Below are positions 25,397-32,739 of a stretch of 34,294 nt of DNA, one piece after another. Made by a program: the position numbers and the translations under genes. The notes beneath the pieces are model-generated. The model made no database searches. It was not told where the DNA came from and worked only from the letters and a program-made list of their open reading frames with translations. The stretch's first letter is position 1; the number at the start of each line of letters is the position of its first letter. The DNA comes from Granulosicoccus sp. (GTDB taxonomy: Bacteria > Pseudomonadota > Gammaproteobacteria > Granulosicoccales > Granulosicoccaceae), in contig JALZVU010000019.1 of NCBI GenBank assembly GCA_023301795.1, forward strand, positions 1 to 34,294, given 5' to 3'.

Positions 25397-26659
25397 CTAA
25401 CGGGCAAAGCGCGGAACCTCCCCACCGGTACCCATTGCATAGCGCATGACGACATGCTTCAACGGGCCAGCATTGTCCGCCGCACTAAGCGCTGCGGAAC
25501 GTACTTTTCGAAAAGCGCCAGGTTGCGGTTTGAACGCATGATAAAAACCATCCAGCACTGAAATCATGATGGCATTTTCGCCGCGACGCCAGCGCTCGTA
25601 GCGTCGCAGTAACCGACGGGCACCGATGTCACTTCCCGCTGTATTCGCGGCAATGATGAGCTCTGCAAGAGCGGCGGCATCCAGCATCCCAAGGTTCACT
25701 CCCTGCCCTGCTAATGGATGCACAGTGTGAGCAGCATCGCCCACCAAGGCCATGCGATCGCTTATATAACTGTCGGCATGTGCCTTGACGATAGGAAAAC
25801 TACCACGAGCATGTACCGCTTTTATGACACCAAGGCGCTCTGGGAAATTTGCCTCCATCTCTGAGATGAACGCTTTATCATCCAAAGCTTTAAGTCGGCT
25901 GACCTCCTCTGCATCGTGGTACCACACCATGGATGCCTGCGAACCACACAGTGGCAGAAAAGCTTGTGGACCCGTGGGCAGAAACCGCTGCCATGTGATG
26001 TCTTGCTGGCACAGTTCAGTGTCCACTGTGGCAACCAGTGCATGATGCTCATAAGCATCGCGGTGCATGTGTATGCCCGATAGTTCTCTTATGGATGAGT
26101 TCGCGCCATCAGCGCCTACTAGCAGACGCGTTGTTATTGTGTGCTTCGCTGATGAGGCGGAGTCGCTAGTGTCATTAGTACCTATATCTGAGCCGACGTT
26201 TAGCGTAACAATATCACCCAGCGCTTCATGATGATGGACATGCATCGGGCAAAGATAATCGACATTCGATGCAGCTTTCAGTTGGTCCTGCAACGCCAGC
26301 TGCACCACCCTATTTTCAACGATATGGCCCAATGCGGGGGCGCCAATGTCACGAGCATCGAAGTGTGTTTTGCCTGATTCTTCGCCATCCCACACCAGCA
26401 TTTCACGATACACGCAGGCGCGTCTGTCAAGCACACCTTGCCATGCCCCCGCACTTTCAAACATGTTTTGAGTGGCAACGCTTAACGCAGACACACGGAT
26501 GTCGTAAGGCGGTGCCGAGCCAGGCACGAAGGGTTCCGGATCTCGCTGCTCCAGCACAGCAATGGACAGGTCACTGTGCTTGGCAAGCAGCACTGCCAGC
26601 ATGCTGCCAACCATGCCACCACCCACAACCACTACATCGTAATCCACACCTTTACTCAT
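25397..26659 (-). CDS. ubiF: UbiF-like FAD-dependent ubiquinone-biosynthesis hydroxylase
   Basis: 420 residues of the UbiH/UbiF/Coq6 flavoprotein monooxygenase family. The FAD-binding GGGMVGSMLAVLLA is at residues 13-26, followed by the DIRVSALS motif, GADGANSSIREL, and GDAAHTVHPLAGQGVNLG near the second FAD site. PFVPGS..DIRVSALSVATQ, GHIVENRVVQLALQ and TWQRFLPTGPQAFLPL match E. coli UbiF closely, favouring the C6 hydroxylation of the demethoxyubiquinone ring over UbiH or UbiI roles, though specificity within this family is hard to assign by eye. It is first of a probable ubiF-dusA-ABC operon, downstream of an inverted repeat. Confidence 0.87.
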   Translation of the reverse strand: MSKGVDYDVVVVGGGMVGSMLAVLLAKHSDLSIAVLEQRDPEPFVPGSAPPYDIRVSALSVATQNMFESAGAWQGVLDRRACVYREMLVWDGEESGKTHFDARDIGAPALGHIVENRVVQLALQDQLKAASNVDYLCPMHVHHHEALGDIVTLNVGSDIGTNDTSDSASSAKHTITTRLLVGADGANSSIRELSGIHMHRDAYEHHALVATVDTELCQQDITWQRFLPTGPQAFLPLCGSQASMVWYHDAEEVSRLKALDDKAFISEMEANFPERLGVIKAVHARGSFPIVKAHADSYISDRMALVGDAAHTVHPLAGQGVNLGMLDAAALAELIIAANTAGSDIGARRLLRRYERWRRGENAIMISVLDGFYHAFKPQPGAFRKVRSAALSAADNAGPLKHVVMRYAMGTGGEVPRFAR

Positions 26660-26750
26660 GTGATTTGTCTACCGTGTTTTGCCCAATGCCCGTTCACCGT
26701 GCACTCTACACCTCTTGACGAACACAACCTCGCAATGGATTGGTCTTAGC

Positions 26751-26801
26751 CCGAACTATTCGCGAAATCACCCGATCTTTAGCGTTTCGCGACTAATTCG
26801 G
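26751..26801. other. Two-part inverted repeat upstream of the ubiF-like gene
   Basis: Outer arms CCGAA and TTCGG, and inner arms TCGCGAAA and TTTCGCGA, are separated by matching 4-base internal loops and a 17-base central loop. It lies between the stop of the HtrA-like gene and the ubiF-like start, both on the minus strand. It could be a terminator lacking a T-run, or an operator. Confidence 0.5.
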
Positions 26802-26823
26802 ACTACAGGCTTTGCGGCAGAAA

Positions 26824-29664
26824 TTAATAATCAATCCGCTGCCATCCATCAGCTGTATGCGTAATCTCGAAGGTTGGCCAGAAATTGTATTCAGGTTGTA
26901 CGGTAATGATGCTCTGTCGGCCGCTAACCGAAATCGTGGTCAGACGCGTAATCTGATCTTGCTCGCGATTACGTGCAGCCTCCAGAAATTCGTCCAGATT
27001 ATTAACCGGCTTGCCATCAATCGCCACCACAAAACGGTTTCTGAACAGACGATCCCACAGCGCAGGAGAACCGGCATCGGTATCAGCAATGTAGACGCCC
27101 GGAAAGGCCACACTTTTCTGAAAGCCAATATCGGTGAAAGGCATTTGAAAGTAGGCACCTGCCCAACTGACAACGCGTTGTGTACCCAAAACATCGAGAG
27201 CACTAGGCTTTAACTGCACATCTAACACGATGCCGGCGCGCAACACCGTCAGCGAAAGTTCGGTTTGCTGAGCAAGGTTTTCTGCCACAAACAAGTCTGA
27301 CACTAGTTCGCCATTGATGGCAATGAGCACATCACCACTGAAAAGCTGTTCGTGAGCATCGGTATCAGGGACAATTTGCTCCACGTACAACACGCGCCGA
27401 CGCTCTGCTGGTAACTGATTGAATTTTGCCAACCACTCACCCGGCAAACCTAACTGGCCTGCGATGTATAACGGTCGGTAACTAAGTTTTACATCCATGG
27501 AGTAATATGGCTGTTGGGCTTGATACAGCTCCAGACTCTGACGCAGCACAGAGGCCGGCATTGCCCATTCACGTTGCTGAATTTCGCGACCTTCCTCGTA
27601 GGCAAAGCTCATGTAAACCGCCTGCACTGTGCCATCAGCATCGACCAAAGGGCCACCCAGCGACGGCGGCACATTAGGAATAGCGTATACATCAGTCGTG
27701 GATTGCTGAAAACGCGCAAGTCCTGGCGGACCAAAGCTGACTGTAAGCGCACTGATGTCATCAATGGGATGGCTACGGTAGGTACCATCGGCCCGGTAGC
27801 CCACCATTGTTAAATCCTCTGGCAGTTCACCTTCTAGTTGATCACTGAGCTCCAGGGCGTTGATTGAGACGCCTTGAAGCTGGGCTGGATCATATTGAAC
27901 TAGCGCCACGTTATGCCGTGGATGTACAAACACCACACGCCCGGTAATTTGTGTGGCACCAAAAAACGTAAGCTCAACATCGCCCAAGGCAATGGGCACC
28001 GTGTTTCGGTCTACTGAGATGATGCCTTTCTCAGCATCAAGCACTAAGCCCACACCGGTAAAGTGCCGAGCGTAAACATTTTCAGCCGGGTACGGAATAC
28101 TGAACCCCACTTTAACCATGGACGGTGCAACACGATCAAGTAACGGATCGCGGAAACTTGGAACGCTCACATCAGCAGCTGGTGGTAAATCATCCGACCC
28201 TGTCAGCGTCACCACCTCACAGTCCCAGAAGCGCGCATCATCGAGACGCGAGCACAAGCGATGGCCAAACCATCGGTTATCAATGTTGAACTGACCCAGC
28301 TCTGTACTGAATTCATTGCCTGGCACACGATATCGAACACGCTTTCTGATCACGTTGGCCGTGGCATTCACTGCAACAATAAAGCTCTGCAGGTTTGTTA
28401 CCGGACGCCCTTCCACCTCAATAATCACAGCGCCTTCAGGCACGGATGCACGCGTAAAAATGTAACCTGGATCCATGACAACAACACCGCTCTGGGGTTT
28501 GTTCATGGCACGCGCGTGTTGAATCGACATATCCTGCAACACCGCATCGCCGAGTTCCAGAAATTGCGACGGTGCCAAAGCATGTAAATCAGCGACCTCG
28601 ATGGACAACGGAAATTTATTCCCTTGGCGAATGATGTCCACTGACAGGCTTTGACCGATGGCCGCATCCAGAGTGGATTCCAGCGCGATGAAATCCGTAA
28701 TGAGTTCACCGCCGATGCGTACCAGTATGTCTCCAGGCTCAAGAATATCCTGCGCCACGCCATCGGGTATTACCTGCGAGACTGTCAGCATACCGTTGAC
28801 GTCAGCGCTGCCTGCCCGCACCTCACTTTCGGTCTCCTCATCCAGCCCCAGACGCTTCAATTGTCTGAACGGCTGATGACTGAACAACGTTTGAAATCCA
28901 CCACGCTCTATAGCTTCATCCGCTTGCAATCGGGCCAGCGCATGTTGAATGCGGGGTAGCGGTAGAAAAAAACTGCTGGCTGTACGCGTATTAGCTGCTG
29001 CGTTCAATGCAACCACGTCACCGTCGAAGTCGATAACCGGAGAACCTGAGCTGCCACCCGACGTGCCTGAGGCTGCTTGCATGTAAAAGGTATTGAAGTC
29101 GTTATAGCCATAACGCCCATAGGATGGCACCTCTCGATCTAGGCGCGCTATCGTGCCTGGCAAGATGGACAACTGTTCTCCGCCGTCCGATCCGATGACA
29201 CGGATGTTCATGCCAGTACGGACTTTGTCCGGGCGCAGAGACAGTGAAGCGGGCTTGGCATACGCCAGGTCTTTGGGGTCATAGCGAACAAAGGCAAAAT
29301 CATGGATAGGATCGCGGTACAAAGGCACCACATCAACCCGCTCCTGATTCTGGAACGTGGCCGAGAACCTGATAGGCCCCGAACCCACGACGTGCCGGTT
29401 AGTCAGCACAATGCCTCTCTCAGCATCAACAATAAAGCCTGTGGCTGTGCTGTTGCCTTGAGGCGTGTCGTCAAAAGAGCGCAGATGCGACAGCTGCAGC
29501 GAGACCACGGAATCCGCCACTCGTGACACTGTTCGCGCCCAGCCGTCCTCCTCACTGTCAGCTGCGGCTGGCGCGCTGAGCGCCAAGAGTGTACCCAACA
29601 CAATGGGGTACCAACGCCGTTGAGCTGTTGGTGGAAAAACACGCAAAAATCGTTGAGCAATCAC
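26824..29664 (-). CDS. Nma111-like double-HtrA serine protease with four PDZ-like domains
   Basis: 946 residues from a GTG at 29664; AAGGA sits rather far upstream (about 12 bases). A signal peptide ends SAPAAA (about residue 35). The first trypsin-like domain has an intact triad: H91 in TNRHVV, D122 in PIHDFAFVRYD and S206 in GSSGSP. Two PDZ-like domains follow (about 285-360 and 385-455). A second protease-like domain (about 505-710) has N554, N585 and L669 at the three triad positions (DRNTV, HPRHNVAL, SLGGPL), so it is inactive. Two more PDZ-like domains close the protein (about 745-820 and 845-925). This order and length match eukaryotic Nma111/DEG7-type proteases more than DegP. A periplasmic quality-control protease is likely. 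It is divergent from argA. Confidence 0.88.
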   Translation of the reverse strand: MIAQRFLRVFPPTAQRRWYPIVLGTLLALSAPAAADSEEDGWARTVSRVADSVVSLQLSHLRSFDDTPQGNSTATGFIVDAERGIVLTNRHVVGSGPIRFSATFQNQERVDVVPLYRDPIHDFAFVRYDPKDLAYAKPASLSLRPDKVRTGMNIRVIGSDGGEQLSILPGTIARLDREVPSYGRYGYNDFNTFYMQAASGTSGGSSGSPVIDFDGDVVALNAAANTRTASSFFLPLPRIQHALARLQADEAIERGGFQTLFSHQPFRQLKRLGLDEETESEVRAGSADVNGMLTVSQVIPDGVAQDILEPGDILVRIGGELITDFIALESTLDAAIGQSLSVDIIRQGNKFPLSIEVADLHALAPSQFLELGDAVLQDMSIQHARAMNKPQSGVVVMDPGYIFTRASVPEGAVIIEVEGRPVTNLQSFIVAVNATANVIRKRVRYRVPGNEFSTELGQFNIDNRWFGHRLCSRLDDARFWDCEVVTLTGSDDLPPAADVSVPSFRDPLLDRVAPSMVKVGFSIPYPAENVYARHFTGVGLVLDAEKGIISVDRNTVPIALGDVELTFFGATQITGRVVFVHPRHNVALVQYDPAQLQGVSINALELSDQLEGELPEDLTMVGYRADGTYRSHPIDDISALTVSFGPPGLARFQQSTTDVYAIPNVPPSLGGPLVDADGTVQAVYMSFAYEEGREIQQREWAMPASVLRQSLELYQAQQPYYSMDVKLSYRPLYIAGQLGLPGEWLAKFNQLPAERRRVLYVEQIVPDTDAHEQLFSGDVLIAINGELVSDLFVAENLAQQTELSLTVLRAGIVLDVQLKPSALDVLGTQRVVSWAGAYFQMPFTDIGFQKSVAFPGVYIADTDAGSPALWDRLFRNRFVVAIDGKPVNNLDEFLEAARNREQDQITRLTTISVSGRQSIITVQPEYNFWPTFEITHTADGWQRIDY

Positions 29665-29963
29665 GAGTACGGGTATTCCTTTTTTATATCGACAAAACGA
29701 AGATGATCAGACTCGTCAGAACACGCAAGCAAAAACAAGCTTGAGCTGGCGTTAGCCATCTTAAAGCTTGCACAACGCATGAGTCTTATGAAGTTTAAGA
29801 ACTATGTGGAGCAACAAACGTTCCCTGCAGACACCTACCTTGGCCTTTATATCTTCCTCGCCCTTTAAAATGACTTTAGCTCACTGGTTGGCTATAGTGA
29901 TAAGAACTCGAGCATCATGAACCGTTCGGGCAACCTTCGCTACATTCTGGACCCTTTGCTGCC
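29665..29963. other. Divergent intergenic region between the HtrA-like gene and argA
   Basis: 299 nt with no gene seen. It contains a good argA promoter candidate (29870-29898). I saw no ARG-box-like operator. Confidence 0.55.
29870..29898 (+). promoter_or_regulatory. Candidate sigma-70 promoter of argA
   Basis: ATGACT (29870-29875) and TATAGT (29893-29898) with a 17-bp spacer match the -35 at four and the -10 at five of six positions. It lies 66 nt upstream of the argA ATG. Confidence 0.4.
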
Positions 29964-31397
29964 ATGAGTCAGCCAACCTCGAAGATGCAAGACGCCCCCT
30001 GTGGTCCTCTGCCTGCTAATGAACCTGTTGATACGGCCATTGACTGGTTTCGTGCTGCCTCGCCGTATATCAATGCGCATCGTGGCAAGACAATGGTGCT
30101 GGCTTTGCCCGGAGAATGGCTGCGTAATGACCTGCTGCCAACGCTTACGCATGATCTAACATTGCTAAGCCACTTGGGTTTACGGTTGGTGGTGTGCTTT
30201 GGCCTACGGGCACAGGTGGACGAGCAACTTGAAAAACGCGGGCTTGGGGCCAGCGAACGCGTGGCTGGACGCCGCGTTACCGACGCACACGCTCTCAAGG
30301 CTATTGTCAAAGCAGCCAGTATGACGCGTAACACCCTCGAATCGCGATTGTCGATGGGACTACCCAATACACCCATGGCTGGCGCGCGCCTGTCTGTGTC
30401 ATCAGGTAACTACGTTACGGCGCAACCCTTCGGAGTCCACGATGGCGTAGATTTTCAGCATACCGGTTCCATTCGCGAGGTGCACGCATCAGCAATTACG
30501 GCGCTATTGGATGCGGGGCATCTGGTGTTGGTGCCACCACTGGGTTATTCGTTAACCGGCGAAGTATTTAACGTGACAGTGAATGAGATGGCAACCGTCT
30601 GCGCAAAAGCGTTGCAAGCGGACAAACTGGTTTTTCTGGTCAACGGACTACTGCACGATGCCGAAGGACAGGTTTTGCGGCAGGCAAGTGCGGGACAGCT
30701 GGAGCATTTGCAAGCAACCCGCCTTAAAGATCAGCGTATCCGCGTAGATCGTGCAGCGGCCAGCACAGAAACGTCGAATCAAGACACAAGCGATGAAAAC
30801 GACCTGGACAGTATCATCCCACACGCGATATCGGCTTGCCGAGCTGGCGTGGAGCGAGTACATCTACTGCTCAGCAATGACAGGAACGCCTTACTCGCTG
30901 AGCTTTATACCCGTGATGGCAGCGGCACAATGATCACGGCCGCTCGATGGGAAAGTGTCAGAGCGGCAACCATTCAGGATGTGCGAGGCATCATTGAACT
31001 GATCGAGCCACTACAAGCCAACGGCACCATGGTAAGCCGCTCACGCGAGCAATTGGAGCTGGATATAGACCACTTTGTGGTTAGCGAGCGTGACGGCATG
31101 GTTGTAGCGTGCGCGGCCATGTATCCCGATGCAGATTCCAAAAGCGTAGAAATTGCCTGCATTGCAACCCACCCTGCCTACCGCGGCGAAGGTCGCGCCG
31201 ATCAACTCCTCAGCCATCTCGAATCACAAGCAATGGCTCAGGGTTTCCTCCATGCCAGACTGCTCAGCACACGGGCAGGTCATTGGTTTGTCGAACGCGG
31301 CTATCACGAAACCCAACCCGATGCCCTGCCCGAAGCCAGGCGCGCAAGCTATAACCGGCAACGAAACTCGAAGGTCTATCAAAAAGGGTTACGTTAG
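29964..31397 (+). CDS. argA: N-acetylglutamate synthase (amino-acid kinase-like plus GNAT)
   Basis: 477 residues; E. coli ArgA is about 443. The N-terminal amino-acid-kinase-like domain covers about 25-305 (DWFRAASPYINAHRGKTMVL, the VPPLGYSLTGEVFNV stretch, DKLVFL). The C-terminal GNAT domain covers about 325-470, with TRDGSGTMI at the junction and the acetyl-CoA loop HPAYRGEGRADQLL near 403-416. It makes N-acetylglutamate from glutamate and acetyl-CoA, the first step of arginine synthesis, and is normally feedback-inhibited by arginine through the kinase-like domain. A Ser/Thr/Asp-rich insert near residues 265-283 is not usual and accounts for part of the extra length. It stands alone on the plus strand with its own terminator. 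Confidence 0.96.
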   Translation: MSQPTSKMQDAPCGPLPANEPVDTAIDWFRAASPYINAHRGKTMVLALPGEWLRNDLLPTLTHDLTLLSHLGLRLVVCFGLRAQVDEQLEKRGLGASERVAGRRVTDAHALKAIVKAASMTRNTLESRLSMGLPNTPMAGARLSVSSGNYVTAQPFGVHDGVDFQHTGSIREVHASAITALLDAGHLVLVPPLGYSLTGEVFNVTVNEMATVCAKALQADKLVFLVNGLLHDAEGQVLRQASAGQLEHLQATRLKDQRIRVDRAAASTETSNQDTSDENDLDSIIPHAISACRAGVERVHLLLSNDRNALLAELYTRDGSGTMITAARWESVRAATIQDVRGIIELIEPLQANGTMVSRSREQLELDIDHFVVSERDGMVVACAAMYPDADSKSVEIACIATHPAYRGEGRADQLLSHLESQAMAQGFLHARLLSTRAGHWFVERGYHETQPDALPEARRASYNRQRNSKVYQKGLR

Positions 31398-31420
31398 CAG
31401 GCTGCCCAAGACAGCCTGCT
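31396..31420. terminator. Bidirectional terminator between argA and the LON-domain gene
   Basis: AGCAGGCTG and CAGCCTGCT are perfect 9-bp arms with a 7-base loop, beginning inside the argA stop codon. TTTT follows at 31424-31427 on the plus strand. On the minus strand a six-T run follows about ten bases after the stem. Confidence 0.7.
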
Positions 31421-31426
31421 GGCTTT

Positions 31427-32005
31427 TCAGCGCTCAGCAATCTCGATCTGAAGGCTACTCAAAGCCTGCAACCGTTCGCTATTGGAACCCATTTGTAACA
31501 ACTCGAATTTGGCATCCGGCGCTAAGGGAAGCACTTCAAGCAAACGGTGACAAACCCAGTCTGCATCATCCAGATGTTGTTCATCAAAGCGGGTATCGGA
31601 TTCCAGATAGCTGAGAATAAGCTCTAGCTTGTTAGCCAACAGCTCATAGTCAGGCTCCATCGACGTGGGCGTTTTAGGCGCTAATAGTTCGATGTCTCCC
31701 GTGAGTAGCCCGATATCACTGCTTGCATAGGTGAGAAGCTTGAATTCGTCTTCACCACGAGCCGTGATGTGAAGCAGCCCATCAGAGCCCTGATCGAAAT
31801 CGATAATAGACACAGTAGTGCCTATGGGATAAGGCTCAGAGGGAGAATTAGCTTCGCCCCCGTTTTTTATCAGGCAGATGCCGAAGCCACTGCCGTTCCG
31901 GAAACACTCTTTCACCATGTCGATGTAGCGTCTTTCGAACAACCGTAGTGGCATGAGGCCACCCGGTAGAACCACACTCGACAATGGAAATAACGGTAGT
32001 TGCAT
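31427..32005 (-). CDS. LON substrate-binding-domain protein
   Basis: 192 residues, consisting only of the N-terminal domain of Lon: MQLPLFPLSSVVLPGGLMPLRLFERRY at the start (seen in part), then FGICLIKNG and the IGTTVSIIDF and GLLHITARGEDEF strands. No ATPase or protease domain follows. Stand-alone members of this family are widespread in proteobacteria without a firm function; substrate recognition or a cereblon-like ligand pocket have been proposed. The start has GAGGAG eight bases upstream, lying in the last codons of ubiX, which ends five bases before this ATG, so the two are coupled. Confidence 0.93.
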   Translation of the reverse strand: MQLPLFPLSSVVLPGGLMPLRLFERRYIDMVKECFRNGSGFGICLIKNGGEANSPSEPYPIGTTVSIIDFDQGSDGLLHITARGEDEFKLLTYASSDIGLLTGDIELLAPKTPTSMEPDYELLANKLELILSYLESDTRFDEQHLDDADWVCHRLLEVLPLAPDAKFELLQMGSNSERLQALSSLQIEIAER

Positions 32006-32010
32006 GCTCG

Positions 32011-32739
32011 TTACTCCTCAATGCCCCAACGAGGCATCAATGTCTGTTTGATGTCCAGTTGGTCCATCACACGTGCCACCACAAAATCGATGAGTTCATC
32101 AATTGTCTTGGGTAGATTATAGAAAGCCGGATTGGGCGGCATGATCACCACACCTGCTCTGGCAAGACGCTGCATGTTTTCAAGATGAATCACCGAGAAG
32201 GGCATTTCTCTGGGCATGACGATCAGCTTACGCCCTTCCTTGATAACAACGTCTGCGGCTCGCTCCAGCAAATTGTTGCAAGTGCCTGCAGCGACGGATG
32301 CCAGTGTGCCGGTAGTGCATGGACAGATAACCATGGCATCAGGAACACCCGAACCGCTGGCTACCGGTGACGTCCACTCTTGCTGGCCGTAGGCCTTAAG
32401 CTGGCCCGGTTTGGCGCCATACATCGTTGAAAACTGTTTTTGTATATCGCTGGTGCGAGAAGGTACCGGTAATTCTGTGTCCATCCCCATAACGATCTGG
32501 GCTGGTTTGGACATCAACACATAGACTTCACAGTTTGTTTTTATCAGGCATTCGATGAGCCGTAAGGCGTACTGAATACCTGATGCACCGGTCATTGCTA
32601 CACAAATTGTCTTGTCATACCCTTGCCCCGCAGCATCGATCTCAGCAGTTCGTTCGCTGCTGCTATCCAGATCGTCCGCCCTTGAAGGCTCGGACGATCC
32701 GCGATCGGCGTGTGGGGTTACCGAATCAGTTGTATTCAA
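32011..32739 (-). CDS. ubiX: UbiX flavin prenyltransferase, with N-terminal extension
   Basis: 242 residues if translated from the TTG at 32739. The conserved UbiX core begins near residue 43 (KTICVAMTGASGIQYALRL, FMN loop GASG) and continues with CPCTTGTLASVAAGTCNNLLERAADV, MPREMPFSVIHLENM and PAFYNLP. It makes prenyl-FMN, the cofactor of UbiD-type decarboxylases in ubiquinone synthesis. The first 40 residues are Ser/Asp/Glu-rich and unlike UbiX, but no ATG, GTG or TTG lies between 32739 and the core Met at residue 49, which would cut into the first strand. So TTG, overlapping the upstream stop, or a rare start such as CTG must be used. The gene is coupled to the genes on both sides. Confidence 0.93.
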   Translation of the reverse strand: MNTTDSVTPHADRGSSEPSRADDLDSSSERTAEIDAAGQGYDKTICVAMTGASGIQYALRLIECLIKTNCEVYVLMSKPAQIVMGMDTELPVPSRTSDIQKQFSTMYGAKPGQLKAYGQQEWTSPVASGSGVPDAMVICPCTTGTLASVAAGTCNNLLERAADVVIKEGRKLIVMPREMPFSVIHLENMQRLARAGVVIMPPNPAFYNLPKTIDELIDFVVARVMDQLDIKQTLMPRWGIEE

